Positions 1 through 8,959 are shown, counted from the stretch's first letter. The stretch is DNA of 44,004 nucleotides from Desulfovibrio sp. (GCF_014803725.1 NZ_JAAVBE010000003.1:42473-86476), one strand, 5' to 3'. The notes: generated by a model not told the origin, from the letters alone. Numbers and translations: made by a program.

Positions 1-729
1 GGCCAGGTTGCCGTCCGAAATATTCATGCCGCCGGTGAAGCCCACGGTGTCGCAGACGAGCACCTTGCGGTGGTTGCGCAGGTTGATGGAGAAACGCGGC
101 GGCACGAGCGAGGGCGGCAAAAAGCGCGCCGTCCGCACGCCGCGGCGCTTGAGCACCTCCCAAGGCTTGTGCCAGGAATAGAGCGCGCCCACGCCGTCCA
201 CCAGCACGCGCACGTCCACGCCACGGTCGGCGGCGCGGGTCAGGGCGTCCACAAAGGCGTGGCCGGCCTTGCCGGCATTGAAGATATAGGTGGCGAGAAA
301 GACATGCGACTTGGCGGCGTCGATGGCCTCGAGCATGGCCGGGTACGCCTCGTCCCCGTTGTGCAGCGGCGTCACCGCATTGCCGCCGCACAGCGGCACG
401 CCGGTGAGGCGGCGCCCGGTGCCCGCGAGGATGACGGGCTCTTCCCTCTCCGGCTGGGATTCCGTGCCCGGGGGCACGGGAGAGCAGGCGCGCAGCGCCC
501 GGCCCGGGTCATGGGCGGCCTCGCGGCGCAGGATCTTTTCCGCGTGGCTCTGGGCACGGCTGATGCCAAAGAGCGCATAGAGCATCGGCCCCACGAGCGG
601 CACGAGGAAGACGCACGCCGTCCAGCCCAGAGCGGAGCGGGGATCATGCTTGGTCAGGAGCGCATGGATGGCCGCCACCCAGGAGAGGCTGTGGATGACA
701 AGGCCCAGGAGGATATGGAAAACGAGCAT
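1..729 (-). CDS. cls: Cardiolipin synthase, 5' part (runs off the left edge)
   Basis: Phospholipase-D superfamily enzyme that joins phosphatidylglycerol units into cardiolipin at the inner membrane. The 243 visible codons start at ATG 729. They give two N-terminal hydrophobic segments (about residues 1-20 and 35-55; starts MLVFHILLGL), as in bacterial ClsA-type enzymes. A PLD domain follows, with AIDAAKSHVFLATYIF and then the first HKD motif: NHRKVLVCD followed by GFTGGMN, where H, K and D fit HxKxxxxD. The second HKD motif lies beyond the window. The reading frame is open across the edge. No strong Shine-Dalgarno is seen at this ATG, but the hydrophobic start fits the family. Function is inferred from motif and architecture; a related PLD-type phosphatidyltransferase cannot be excluded. 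Confidence 0.88.
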   Translation of the reverse strand, partial: MLVFHILLGLVIHSLSWVAAIHALLTKHDPRSALGWTACVFLVPLVGPMLYALFGISRAQSHAEKILRREAAHDPGRALRACSPVPPGTESQPEREEPVILAGTGRRLTGVPLCGGNAVTPLHNGDEAYPAMLEAIDAAKSHVFLATYIFNAGKAGHAFVDALTRAADRGVDVRVLVDGVGALYSWHKPWEVLKRRGVRTARFLPPSLVPPRFSINLRNHRKVLVCDTVGFTGGMNISDGNLA

Positions 730-965
730 GGCTAGCGTGCAAGAAGGCGGTTACAGGCAGCGCGGGGGCTGGGACAAGGGCGGCCGCGACAGCGCGGCGC
801 GTACGGGTGCCCCGCACCACCGGCCGGAGCGCGCACAGCGAGTGCGGAGCCGTTGCCGCCAGGGGCGCCAAGCGGCCTTGCGGCTGCCCCCGCTGGCGGA
901 AAAGCGCCTTCCGTGCAGCCCGCGCGGGCGCGGGGCCAGCAGGGAGCGCGTTTCGGGCAAAAGCC

Positions 966-1388
966 CTAGTTGCGCACCGCCAGGAGATCAACGCCCGTAT
1001 TGCGCAGCACCCGCTCGGTGATGGAGCCGAGCAGCATGTCGCTGATACCGTCGCGGCCGTCAGTATACATGACGATGAGGTCGACCTTTTCCTCATCGGC
1101 GATGCGCACGATGGTCTCGGCGATGGTGCCAGGCTCCACGCGGGTGTGGAAGGCCGCGCCCGCATTCTCGAGGATCTCGATGATGGGGCAGAGCAGGGTC
1201 ATGCCCTCGGCCGATTCCTCGCGCTGCAGCTCCACGCGCGCCTCGCCCCCCACCACCTGCGAGATGGGCTCGGTCACATGGAGCAGGACGATCTCGCCCG
1301 AGCAGACGGCCATGGCCTTCTCCAGGGCCTTCCGGGAGCGTTCGCCGCGGGATTCGCCGTTGACCGGCAAAAGAACCTTGCTGTACAT
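966..1388 (-). CDS. Universal stress protein, UspA family
   Basis: A 140-residue single-domain Usp protein starting MYSKVLLPVNGES. The beta1 strand and early loop are present. The C-terminal region VDLIVMYTDGRDGISDMLLGSITERVL resembles the ATP-binding G2xG9xG(S/T) region of UspA proteins, with GISDMLLGS supplying most of it. ATG 1388 is chosen because it follows a near-perfect ribosome site, AAAGGAGG, at good spacing. An in-frame extension upstream starts far from any ribosome site. Such proteins are cytoplasmic and typically bind ATP or support survival under stress or respiratory arrest; the specific role here is unknown. It lies downstream of the Ccm operon's last gene with about 126 bases between, so it probably has its own transcript. 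Confidence 0.88.
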   Translation of the reverse strand: MYSKVLLPVNGESRGERSRKALEKAMAVCSGEIVLLHVTEPISQVVGGEARVELQREESAEGMTLLCPIIEILENAGAAFHTRVEPGTIAETIVRIADEEKVDLIVMYTDGRDGISDMLLGSITERVLRNTGVDLLAVRN

Positions 1389-1514
1389 GACGCCTCCTTT
1401 CGATTCGCGCCCCGGAGCCACCGCATGGCGCGCCATTGCCCGGGCCTTGCGTTTCCATGTTGGCATGTCGCGGCGCTTTGTGCAAGCCCGAAGGCCGCAA
1501 CGGGCAATGCCGCC

Positions 1515-4500
1515 TCACCTCCGCTGGGTCAGGGCGATGCGGTTGCGCTCCACCGAGACCTCGAGCTCGGGGAGCAGGTCGCGGAGCGCGTTCATGTCGC
1601 CGGCGCGCCCGGCCCGCTCAACGCAGCGCGCCATGCGCGCGAGCACCCTGAAACCGAAGCTCTCCGACTCTTCCGCGATGGCCGCTGCGGCCTGGGCCAC
1701 CATCTGCCCGCGCCCCGCGGCATGCGCGGAAACGGCTTGCGCCATGGCCGCGTCCAGGCGCTCCACCAGGGCGAGGATGGCAGGATCCGGGCCGGGAGCC
1801 TCTGGCGCTTGCGGCACGGGCGACGTGGCCGCCGCTTCCGCTGGGGCAGGGGCGTCGGCCTCGTTCCTACCCGGCGCAAATGCCGAAGAAACTGCGCTCG
1901 TCACAAGCGAGACGCTTCTTTCCACAAAGTCCGTCACGCCGCCCGGGGCCTTGGGCGCGGGCTTTTCGGGGGCATCCACTGGCGTGGCGCCCACGATGAA
2001 ATCCATGAACGAACCGCCCTCGTCGGCAGCGGCGCCCGACGCGGAGGCGCTTGCGGCCGCTGCCGCTGCTTCCGCAGGGGCTGCGGGCGCAGCCACTTCC
2101 GCCGCCGACTCCGACTGCGGCGCCTTGCGCAGGATGGGCATGGGCTCGCCCACCCATTCCCCGGGCACGGGCACGCTGGGGCTCGTGTAGCCGGTGCGCG
2201 CTGGCTGCACGGCGTGCGCCGGCCGCGATGGAGCCGGGCGCACCTCTTCCTTCCGGGGTTCGCCGGGCCGGGGAGTTTCAGGCGCTTCCGGCGCGTCACG
2301 GCGCGCCACCGGCGTCCCGATGGGCATGGGTTCGCCCACCCATTCCCCGGGGCTCGCCAGGGCCGGGCTCACATAGACGGACGCCCGTGCGGCCGTTACG
2401 GGCGCGGCCGGCTGGCGCGCTGGGTCTGAACGTGATGGTTCGGGGCGCGGAGGCTCTGCAGCCAGGACTCCGGCAGACTCCTGCACGGGCGTCTCGCCTG
2501 CCTCATGGCCGTCTGCCGGGCCAGCCTCCCGGGCGACGGCTTCCTCCCGCTCCGCTTCAGGCGCGACCACAGGGGCAGGAGCCTGCGGCATTTCCGCGCC
2601 CTGCCCTTCCGGCGTGCTCCCGGCTGCGCTCACTGCCTCCACCGCAAAGTCCATGAGGGAGGAGACGGGCTCGTCGGTGGCCGGCGCAGCGGTCGCCCCC
2701 GCGGGCTGCCCGGGAGTCTCGGGAGTCCCGGCCGCAGGCGTTTCCGCTGCCGGCTCCGACGCGGTCCCGGTTTCGGCCGGGCTTTCCATCGCCTCAGCTG
2801 CGGCCGGCTGTTCGGATTCTGCGGGCGGTTCGGCTGCCGGTGCCTGCTCCTCGGACACGCCGGTATTTTCCGCCTGTTCCGCCAGCAGGAAGTGCCACTC
2901 CTCGCCGCTCAGTTCCCCGGCCGTCTGGCCCTCCCCGGCTTCAGGAGCCGGAGCGGCCGCTTCTGTCACGGCTGAAACTTCCGCTTCTTCCGACGCGGAT
3001 GGCGCCCCGGCCGAGGCGTCGGTCGCTTCAGCTGTAGCGCCGGCATCCTCGGGAGCCGCCTCAGCTTCCGGGGCAGGTGCGACTTCCTGGGCCGGCTCAG
3101 TATCCGCAGTCTCGGCAGCCGGAGCAGCCGCCCCGGCCTCAGGGGTTTCTTCCCCACCCTCCGGGCTCTTTTCCGATGTGCCGGCCTGCGAAGGCGCCGC
3201 AGCTTCTTCAGCATCCGCCGCCGTTTTCTGCGGCGCGGGCCGGCTGCGGCGCACCCCGCGCATCACGTCGCGCACGGTCTGGCGCAGCACCTCGGCGTCC
3301 ACGGGTTCCAGCATGGCATGGGTGAAGCCGCTGTCCGCGAGCAGGTTCCACTGACTGTCGTCCACGGTGACGGCCAGCACCTTGCAGCCGGAAAGGCCGG
3401 CCCCGGCGGCTGCCTCCATGAACCTTGTCACCATGTCCGCCGCGGCGGGCAGGGCATAACGTCCCTGCGCCACCAGGAGCACGGCCGGGTCCGCCTCATG
3501 GCGCCTGAGAGCCTCGTGCTCGCTCGCCGCCTCGCTCACCCGGCAGGGGAGATCCGCCACCATGCGCGCGAGCTCGCGCCGCTGCTTAGGGTCATCCGCC
3601 ACGATGATGACATGCGCAAGGCTCTCGCCCTGCATGTCGTCCGCGCTGTCCTCCAGCGGCTCCAGATGCAGCGAAAAGGCGATGGTCGTGCCATTGGGAC
3701 CATATTCCATGCCCACATAGCCGCCGTGGCGCGCTGCCAGCTCCCAGGCGCGGGCGAGCGCGAGGCTCGAGCGCTCCCGCGGGGGCGCGCCGCTGCCCGT
3801 GTCCGTCACGGTGAAGAGGATATTGCCGGGGTCGCTGCTCTCGGGCACGCGCCGCGCCGAAAGATGCACCGCTCCCTGCCGGGTGGCCCGCACCGCGCTT
3901 TCGAGCAGGAGGCCCAAGGTCTCGCCGAGCGTCTGTGCATCGCCGCGATAGAGCTGCCCGAGATGCGGGGGCATGTACCAGGCAAGGCCGATGCCGGCAT
4001 ATTCCGCGGCCGGCGCCACGGCCCCATGGGCTTCGCGCAGCAGGCGCTGGAGATCGAAGGCCGTACCGGCCTCCGCGCCTTCCGCCGCTGGCGCGCCGTC
4101 ACCCGAAGCACCGCCCTCCCCTGCGTCCGCATGGCTGAGCACATCCGCCATGCGCCGCGCCGCATCCAGCATGGCCGCGGCATATTGCCGCACGGCCGGG
4201 GGCAGCGCGCATTGCTCGAGGGCCGCACCCTCGCGCAAAAGGTCGTCCAGCGGCGCGCGCAGGGCGCCCTCGCGAGCTTCGGCCCGGGCCCGTTCCGCCG
4301 AGCCCGGGGCCTGCGTGGCAGCTTCGTCCGCGGCCTCCCCGCCGCCTTGGGCCTCGGCAGCGGCCGGGGCCTTGCCACCCGAAACGAGACGCAAATTGGG
4401 ATCGTCCAGTGGATGATCGAGATTGATGATGCCGCCCTCGTCCGCGTCCTTTCCGTCAGCCGGCCGCGCCTTGGGAGCGGCGGCTTCCGCTGTCATGTCC

Positions 4501-5774
4501 GCCGGAGTGCCCGTGGCCGCGATGAGCAGCGCGCTCAGGGCCGTGCCCCACAGGGGCGCCGAGGCGAGCAGGTTCGGCGGGATGCCGAAATCCAGCCCGA
4601 GCAGCCCGGCCGCCACGAAGAGCGGCGGCAGCAGGCAGCCGAGCAAAAAGCGGCGCGCCCCGCCAAGGCCCATGAGCCACGCGCCGAGAGCCGTGGGCAC
4701 AAAGAGCAGGGTGCCGGCGGGCCAGAGGTCGAGCCAGCGGTCGAGCCACGCCCAGCCGGGCACGAGCGGCAGCAGGGCCAGCGCCGCGCCGGGCAGGGAA
4801 AGCAGGAGGAGCTGGATGTCGAGCCCGCGGGCGCGCTGGCGCGTGCGCATGAGGTGGCGCCCCACATGCGGCAGGAGCATGAGCGCGATGCCCGGGGCCA
4901 TGGTGGCCGCGGCATGGCCGAGCATGGAGCGGTGCGGGCCGGCCTCCGGCATGCCAAGCAGGGCCTGGCCGAGCGCCACGGCCACATACAGGGCGGTCCA
5001 GACGCGCCATTGCCCGTTTTCGGAGAGCCCGCGCAGAAGGCACAGGAGCATGACCACGCCGAGGGCGAGGATGGCGCCGGTGCGCGCGAGGCTGCCCCAG
5101 TTGGTGGCCGCGTCCGCCGGGGTGCGCACCATGGGCGAGAACCACGGCCCGGGCAGCCCGTCAAGGCGGATATAGCAGGTGAGCGGTTCGGCGCCAGCCT
5201 CGGGCAGGAGCAGCACATTGCGCTGCGCCGGGCTCGATTCGCGCCACTCCAGCGCGCCGCTCAGGTCATTACGCTCCGGCTCGTAGAGCATGGGCGTGCC
5301 GGGGATGCTCTCGCCCATGTCGAGCAGGAGGGTCGCCGGGCGCGCGCCCGCGGCCAGGGGCGCCAGCGTGAAGCGCAGCCACATGACGCCTTCGGTGCGC
5401 GGCAGCTTTTCGAGCGCAAGCGGCACAAAGGCGTCGGCCCGGTCTGGCGCCGCGGCCTCCTCGATGTCGAGACTGCCGCTTTCGTCCAGCAGATAGTCCA
5501 GATAGGGCAAGAGGGACAGGTTGGGGCCGGCGCCCGTAACGGGCAGCATGGCCTGCTGCGGCCGGGCACCCGGTGTACGCGACGCCTGCAATGCGGCGAG
5601 CGCCGGCGCCACGGCGCGGGCGGAGACTTCGGGCCGCGCTTCCGGCAACAGGGCGTCAGCGGCAAGGCTCGGCAGCGCCAGCGAAAGGAGCGCCAGCAGC
5701 GCAACAAGGGCCATGCCCGGCATGAAGGCCCCACGCGGGCGCCGGGCCGGGACTTTTCTCCCCAGGGTCGTCAT
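1515..5774 (-). CDS. 7TMR-DISM hybrid histidine kinase-like protein with degenerate phosphorelay residues
   Basis: 1419 residues from ATG 5774, four bases after the upstream TPR gene stops. Order: signal or TM segment (18-38); periplasmic 7TMR-DISM extracellular-like domain (about 80-220); seven-TM block (230-420); DHp-like helix pair (about 495-550); HATPase_c-like domain (573-710) retaining a G1-type DTGSG (658-662); receiver-like domain (720-840); a roughly 490-residue Ala/Glu/Pro-rich linker; HPt-like helical bundle (1330-1419). By eye the phosphotransfer residues are absent. The H-box reads GALRAPL at 503-509 where HELRTPL is usual. The N-box reads LLLES without Asn. The receiver keeps the acidic pair D727/D728 but lacks the Asp, and its conserved Lys is E823. 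The HPt His position is Ala. It is probably a membrane sensor or scaffold pseudokinase. It is last in the ccm-TPR operon. Domain names are inferred from pattern, not from a search. Confidence 0.82.
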   Translation of the reverse strand: MTTLGRKVPARRPRGAFMPGMALVALLALLSLALPSLAADALLPEARPEVSARAVAPALAALQASRTPGARPQQAMLPVTGAGPNLSLLPYLDYLLDESGSLDIEEAAAPDRADAFVPLALEKLPRTEGVMWLRFTLAPLAAGARPATLLLDMGESIPGTPMLYEPERNDLSGALEWRESSPAQRNVLLLPEAGAEPLTCYIRLDGLPGPWFSPMVRTPADAATNWGSLARTGAILALGVVMLLCLLRGLSENGQWRVWTALYVAVALGQALLGMPEAGPHRSMLGHAAATMAPGIALMLLPHVGRHLMRTRQRARGLDIQLLLLSLPGAALALLPLVPGWAWLDRWLDLWPAGTLLFVPTALGAWLMGLGGARRFLLGCLLPPLFVAAGLLGLDFGIPPNLLASAPLWGTALSALLIAATGTPADMTAEAAAPKARPADGKDADEGGIINLDHPLDDPNLRLVSGGKAPAAAEAQGGGEAADEAATQAPGSAERARAEAREGALRAPLDDLLREGAALEQCALPPAVRQYAAAMLDAARRMADVLSHADAGEGGASGDGAPAAEGAEAGTAFDLQRLLREAHGAVAPAAEYAGIGLAWYMPPHLGQLYRGDAQTLGETLGLLLESAVRATRQGAVHLSARRVPESSDPGNILFTVTDTGSGAPPRERSSLALARAWELAARHGGYVGMEYGPNGTTIAFSLHLEPLEDSADDMQGESLAHVIIVADDPKQRRELARMVADLPCRVSEAASEHEALRRHEADPAVLLVAQGRYALPAAADMVTRFMEAAAGAGLSGCKVLAVTVDDSQWNLLADSGFTHAMLEPVDAEVLRQTVRDVMRGVRRSRPAPQKTAADAEEAAAPSQAGTSEKSPEGGEETPEAGAAAPAAETADTEPAQEVAPAPEAEAAPEDAGATAEATDASAGAPSASEEAEVSAVTEAAAPAPEAGEGQTAGELSGEEWHFLLAEQAENTGVSEEQAPAAEPPAESEQPAAAEAMESPAETGTASEPAAETPAAGTPETPGQPAGATAAPATDEPVSSLMDFAVEAVSAAGSTPEGQGAEMPQAPAPVVAPEAEREEAVAREAGPADGHEAGETPVQESAGVLAAEPPRPEPSRSDPARQPAAPVTAARASVYVSPALASPGEWVGEPMPIGTPVARRDAPEAPETPRPGEPRKEEVRPAPSRPAHAVQPARTGYTSPSVPVPGEWVGEPMPILRKAPQSESAAEVAAPAAPAEAAAAAASASASGAAADEGGSFMDFIVGATPVDAPEKPAPKAPGGVTDFVERSVSLVTSAVSSAFAPGRNEADAPAPAEAAATSPVPQAPEAPGPDPAILALVERLDAAMAQAVSAHAAGRGQMVAQAAAAIAEESESFGFRVLARMARCVERAGRAGDMNALRDLLPELEVSVERNRIALTQRR
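2133..2351 (-). repeat. Two copies of a coding repeat in the kinase-like protein's linker
   Basis: Two nearly identical stretches of about 33 bases begin at 2133 and 2319. Each encodes PGEWVGEPMPI, preceded by a similar YxSP segment. They lie in the disordered Ala/Glu/Pro-rich linker between the receiver-like and HPt-like domains. The conservation of Trp, Gly and Pro inside otherwise low-complexity sequence suggests a short binding motif rather than drift. Confidence 0.7.
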
Positions 5775-5778
5775 AGCG

Positions 5779-6624
5779 TCATTGTCTCCGAGTCGGCTCT
5801 TCCAGCCGCCGCACCATTTCCGAAACCGTGCGGCCGTCCGGCGCGCGCGCCTGCGGATTGAGCGTGAGCAGCCTGCGCCAGGCAGCGATCGCCTCATCCT
5901 TGCGCCCGAGGTCGTTATAGAGCACAACGCCGGCATTAAACAGGGCGTTCTCGTGGCGCGGATCGGCCGCGAAGGCCTTGCGGAAGCACTCCACCGCCTT
6001 TTCCGGCGCCTTGTTTTCCCGATACATGATGCCGAGATCGGTCAGTACGTCCGCATTGCCGGGGGCGAGCGCCAGCGAGCGCTCATAGGCCTGGATGGCT
6101 TCACTGACGCGGCCGGCGTCAAAAAAGAGGTTGCCGAGCTGCGTCCAGTTGTCGGCCGAGGAGGGATCCTTGCGGACGGCCGCTTCCAGCGAGGCGAGGC
6201 GCGCGGCGAGTTCTGGCGGCAGCCCGCGCGCGGCGTCCCCGGGGCCGGGCGCCGGTTGGGCAGGCGACGGCGGTGCGGCAGCGGGCGCCGCTTCCGCGAG
6301 CACCTGCTGCGGCGCGACGGCGGTGTCGCGGCCGCGAATGTCCTGAAGGACGCCGGGCAGGAGCGTCCCCAGATAGAGGCCGAGGACAAGGGTCAGGACC
6401 ATGCCCGCGATGCAGGTGGAGAGCCGCACCGACCGCCCCGGAGCAGGACGCTTGGACGATACGCTCCCCCCAGGTCCCGGCCGCTTCGGCGCCTTCTTTG
6501 CGGTTGGCGCAACGGGAGCTGCCGGGGCCTCGGCAGCCTCGCCGGAAACGGGCGTCTCTTCCTGATTCACCACGGCCGGACGCCGCGGGGCGTCGGCATT
6601 TTTCCTGGATCTGCGACGGGCCAT
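5779..6624 (-). CDS. Membrane-anchored TPR protein of the Ccm operon
   Basis: 281 residues from ATG 6624 (MARRRSRKNA). A basic, Pro/Ala-rich cytoplasmic N-terminus leads to one TM helix (about 70-93). A periplasmic linker and about three tetratricopeptide repeats follow (about 160-265), for example NWTQLGNLFFDAGRVSEAIQ and DVLTDLGIMYRENKAPEKAV. In-frame starts at ATG 6669 and TTG 6702 are possible; 6624 is preferred for its GAGGTGGAG upstream. TPR proteins next to ccm genes (CcmI/CycH/NrfG-like) usually hold apocytochrome c for heme ligation, so that role is plausible but inferred. Its stop lies four bases before the kinase-like gene, which suggests translational coupling. Confidence 0.8.
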   Translation of the reverse strand: MARRRSRKNADAPRRPAVVNQEETPVSGEAAEAPAAPVAPTAKKAPKRPGPGGSVSSKRPAPGRSVRLSTCIAGMVLTLVLGLYLGTLLPGVLQDIRGRDTAVAPQQVLAEAAPAAAPPSPAQPAPGPGDAARGLPPELAARLASLEAAVRKDPSSADNWTQLGNLFFDAGRVSEAIQAYERSLALAPGNADVLTDLGIMYRENKAPEKAVECFRKAFAADPRHENALFNAGVVLYNDLGRKDEAIAAWRRLLTLNPQARAPDGRTVSEMVRRLEEPTRRQ

Positions 6625-6761
6625 CTCCACCTCGCTCGGGCGCGCAGGGCGCCGGGCCGCATGCTCCATAATGGCACCGCCGCCGGGGGAAATGCCCGGC
6701 AACGGGCCGCGATTGTTTCTCTTTCTCTACAACCGGCGCAAAAAAGAGGCAAGGGCGGCCG

Positions 6762-7454
6762 TCAGCGCGTGCCGGCGGGTTGCCCCCCGGTTTTTGCGGG
6801 CCGGCCCTTCTTGGAGGCAGCCGCCTTGGCAGCATCGCCCGAGGGCGCGCCGACCAATTTTTCTTCAGCGCCCTCCCCTGCGGGCAGCGGGGCCTTTTCC
6901 AGCTCCTCGCGGATGGCCTGGCGCAGGCTTTCGTCCGCGTCCGGCGCGTGCAGCGCCTCGGTCAGGTGCTCCACCCCGCGGGCGGGCTCGTTGAGATAGT
7001 GGAGGTAAAGCACGCCCAGGCTGTAGCGCATGGCCGCGCTGTCCTTGTCCCTGAGCGCCTCCTCGAGGAGTTTCGCCGCTTCGGCGTGCTTGCCCTGATT
7101 GTGGCGGATGACGCCGAGCAGGTAGCGCGTGCGGCCGTCGCGCGGGTCCAACGCCAGGGCGCGCGTGGCAAAGCTCTCGGCGCCGTCCCAGCTGCCCATG
7201 GTCATGAGGCGCTCGGCGATCTCCACGAGCGCGGCCTTGTTGCCCGGGTCTTTCGCCACTTCCTGCATGAGGCGCCCCACCTCGTCGGTGCCGGGGGCCG
7301 GGGCCTGCGCCGCGGGCTCGTGCGTGTGGCGGACGGTGAGGCCCGTGGAGGTGAAGCGCTCCGCCAGGGATGCCGCCAGCATGGCCACGAGCGCGATCCC
7401 GAGACTGATGATGAGCACCCGCGCGCGCGCCGGAATGGTGAATTCGCTAGCCAC
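6762..7454 (-). CDS. CcmI-like TPR protein
   Basis: About 230 residues: one N-terminal TM helix (about 10-32, VLIISLGIALVAML) and a periplasmic TPR region (about 60-170), with repeats such as NKAALVEIAERLMTMGSWDGAE and RTRYLLGVIRHNQGKHAEA. The tail is Lys/Ala/Gly-rich. The start is uncertain. GTG 7454, preceded by GGGAG and overlapping the ccmD stop by eight bases, is chosen; TTG 7478 is an in-frame alternative. The architecture and the place directly after ccmD match the CcmI/CycH role of presenting apocytochrome c to the heme ligase. That function is inferred. No Zn or heme motif is visible. Confidence 0.78.
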   Translation of the reverse strand: MASEFTIPARARVLIISLGIALVAMLAASLAERFTSTGLTVRHTHEPAAQAPAPGTDEVGRLMQEVAKDPGNKAALVEIAERLMTMGSWDGAESFATRALALDPRDGRTRYLLGVIRHNQGKHAEAAKLLEEALRDKDSAAMRYSLGVLYLHYLNEPARGVEHLTEALHAPDADESLRQAIREELEKAPLPAGEGAEEKLVGAPSGDAAKAAASKKGRPAKTGGQPAGTR

Positions 7455-7584
7455 GGGCGCTGCGCTCCCACCGGGCAAGACGCAGGGCCAGCGCCCGCTG
7501 CCGCCCGCCCAGGAAGGCGAGATAGGCGCCGAGGCCGATCCAGACCGCGGCGTTGGCGCCCATGAGCCAGTACAGGGTGTCCAT
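7447..7584 (-). CDS. ccmD: CcmD-like small membrane protein
   Basis: A 45-residue protein from ATG 7584 with a strong GGAGG ribosome site. It has one TM helix (MDTLYWLMGANAAVWIGLGA) followed by an Arg-rich cytoplasmic tail (RQRALALRLARWERSARG), the standard CcmD layout. CcmD stabilises the CcmABC complex and helps release heme-loaded CcmE. It sits between ccmC and the TPR genes, overlapping the next gene's start. The identification rests on size, topology and position, because CcmD sequences are poorly conserved. Confidence 0.82.
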   Translation of the reverse strand: MDTLYWLMGANAAVWIGLGAYLAFLGGRQRALALRLARWERSARG

Positions 7585-7621
7585 GATTTCCTCCGTCAAA
7601 AAGACGGCGCGGCCGCGCCGT

Positions 7622-8281
7622 TCAGTCGTCTTCTTCCGCGGCGGCATCCAGCCGGGCCGTGAGGTCGAGCTGGCGCTTGCGCAGCCACACAAGGCCGGCC
7701 CAGAACAGGCCGAGCGCCACCACGCAGGCCACGGCCGTGAGCTTCATTTCCGGCTCGAGGCCCCCCTCCCGGGAGGCGAAGACCGCCGGATGGATGGAAC
7801 GCCAGATTCGCGCCGACACGAAGACCAGCGGCACGTCCAGAAAGGCCGCCACGCCCACCACCGCGCAGACGAGGCGCCGGCGTTCCGGGGCCATGTCGAG
7901 CCCGCGCAGCAGCAGGTAGGCCGCATAGACGAACCACATGACGAGCGCGGTGGAGAGGCGCGGGTCCCACGTCCACCAGACGCCCCAGGAGCGGCGCGCC
8001 CAGAGCATGCCCGTCACGAGGGTCAGGCCGCTGAAGAGCACGCCCACCTCGGCGGCGGCGGCGCACAGCCTGTCGGCCGCGTTGCTGCGCCGCAGGAGCA
8101 CGGCGAGGGAACCCAAAAAAACGATGAAGAAACTGATGAGCGCCCACCACGCGAGCGGCAGGTGCAGATAAAAGATCTTCTGCATCAGGCCGAGGGTGGC
8201 TTCCTCCGGCGCATAGCACCAGATGAGCCATTGCGCCGCGGCCATGGCGAGGGCGCCGGCGAGGGCGAGCAACTGGGGCAT
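7622..8281 (-). CDS. ccmC: Heme exporter/lyase subunit CcmC
   Basis: 219 residues with six predicted TM helices and the WWD heme-handling signature WGVWWTWDPRLSTALVMW. Conserved His residues flank it on the periplasmic side (YLHLP and SIHPAV). CcmC loads heme onto the chaperone CcmE and is the WWD member of the CcmABCD complex. ATG 8281 directly follows the ccmB TAA, so the two are translationally coupled. Length is close to the family norm. The Glu/Asp-rich C-terminus (AAAEEDD) is a small local feature. Confidence 0.95.
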   Translation of the reverse strand: MPQLLALAGALAMAAAQWLIWCYAPEEATLGLMQKIFYLHLPLAWWALISFFIVFLGSLAVLLRRSNAADRLCAAAAEVGVLFSGLTLVTGMLWARRSWGVWWTWDPRLSTALVMWFVYAAYLLLRGLDMAPERRRLVCAVVGVAAFLDVPLVFVSARIWRSIHPAVFASREGGLEPEMKLTAVACVVALGLFWAGLVWLRKRQLDLTARLDAAAEEDD

Positions 8282-8959
8282 TTAGTCCTCCCCCGGATAG
8301 ATGAAGCCGAAGAGCACGAGGCCCGCGCCCAAAAAGACCGCATCGAAGGCCGCCGCCAGCCGGAGCCACGCCGAGGGGCCGTCCGGCGAGGGCGCGCCCA
8401 GGCACTGGGCGCCCACCCCGATGCCCGCCAGGAGGAGCGGTGTCAGCAGCGGGAAGAGGACCACCCCGAGCAGGGACTCGCGCCCGGACTGCCCCTGGCC
8501 CAGCGCCCCGAGCAGCGAACCCAGGGCGCACATGCCCGCATCCACGAGCGCGAGTGTCGCGAGGCCGGCCTGCGGCTGCGCCGTCACGCCCTGCCCGAGA
8601 AAGACCATGGCCGCCGGCAGGAAGACGGCCTGCGCCAGCAAAAGCAGCACCAGCCCGGCCGCGAGCTTGCCGAGCCACACCGCCTGCACGGGCGCCGGGC
8701 AGAGCGCGAGGCCGAGGCGCGCGGCATTGGCCTCTTCGAGGTCATAGAGGCGGTTGAAGATGAGCACCTGCGAAAAGGCGGAAGCCAGCCAGAACATGGC
8801 AGCGGCCGCCTGCGGGCCCACCTTTTCGCCGGGCCCCTGCGCAAGGCTGAACACGAAGAGCAAGAGCAGCCCGAGCAGGAGCGCCTGAAGCAGCCCGTTG
8901 CCGCGCGCCAGGGTGAGCAAAAGGTCCTTGCGGGCGATAGCGAGGCTCAGGCGGAACAT
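8282..8959 (-). CDS. ccmB: Heme exporter permease CcmB
   Basis: 225 residues with about six TM helices, starting MFRLSLAIARKDLLL. It contains the family's LIFNRLYDLEEANAARLGL stretch. CcmB is the ABC-transporter membrane subunit that, with CcmA and CcmC, drives release of holo-CcmE. ATG 8959 has a G-rich ribosome site and overlaps the end of ccmA by 13 bases. Typical length, no anomalies seen. Confidence 0.94.
   Translation of the reverse strand: MFRLSLAIARKDLLLTLARGNGLLQALLLGLLLLFVFSLAQGPGEKVGPQAAAAMFWLASAFSQVLIFNRLYDLEEANAARLGLALCPAPVQAVWLGKLAAGLVLLLLAQAVFLPAAMVFLGQGVTAQPQAGLATLALVDAGMCALGSLLGALGQGQSGRESLLGVVLFPLLTPLLLAGIGVGAQCLGAPSPDGPSAWLRLAAAFDAVFLGAGLVLFGFIYPGED

Noticed and set aside
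3318-5861. An 847-codon open frame on the plus strand opposite the kinase-like gene
   Set aside because: High-GC third positions keep the antisense strand open. The translation is Arg/Gln/His/Gly-rich with no motifs, while the minus frame shows clear domains.
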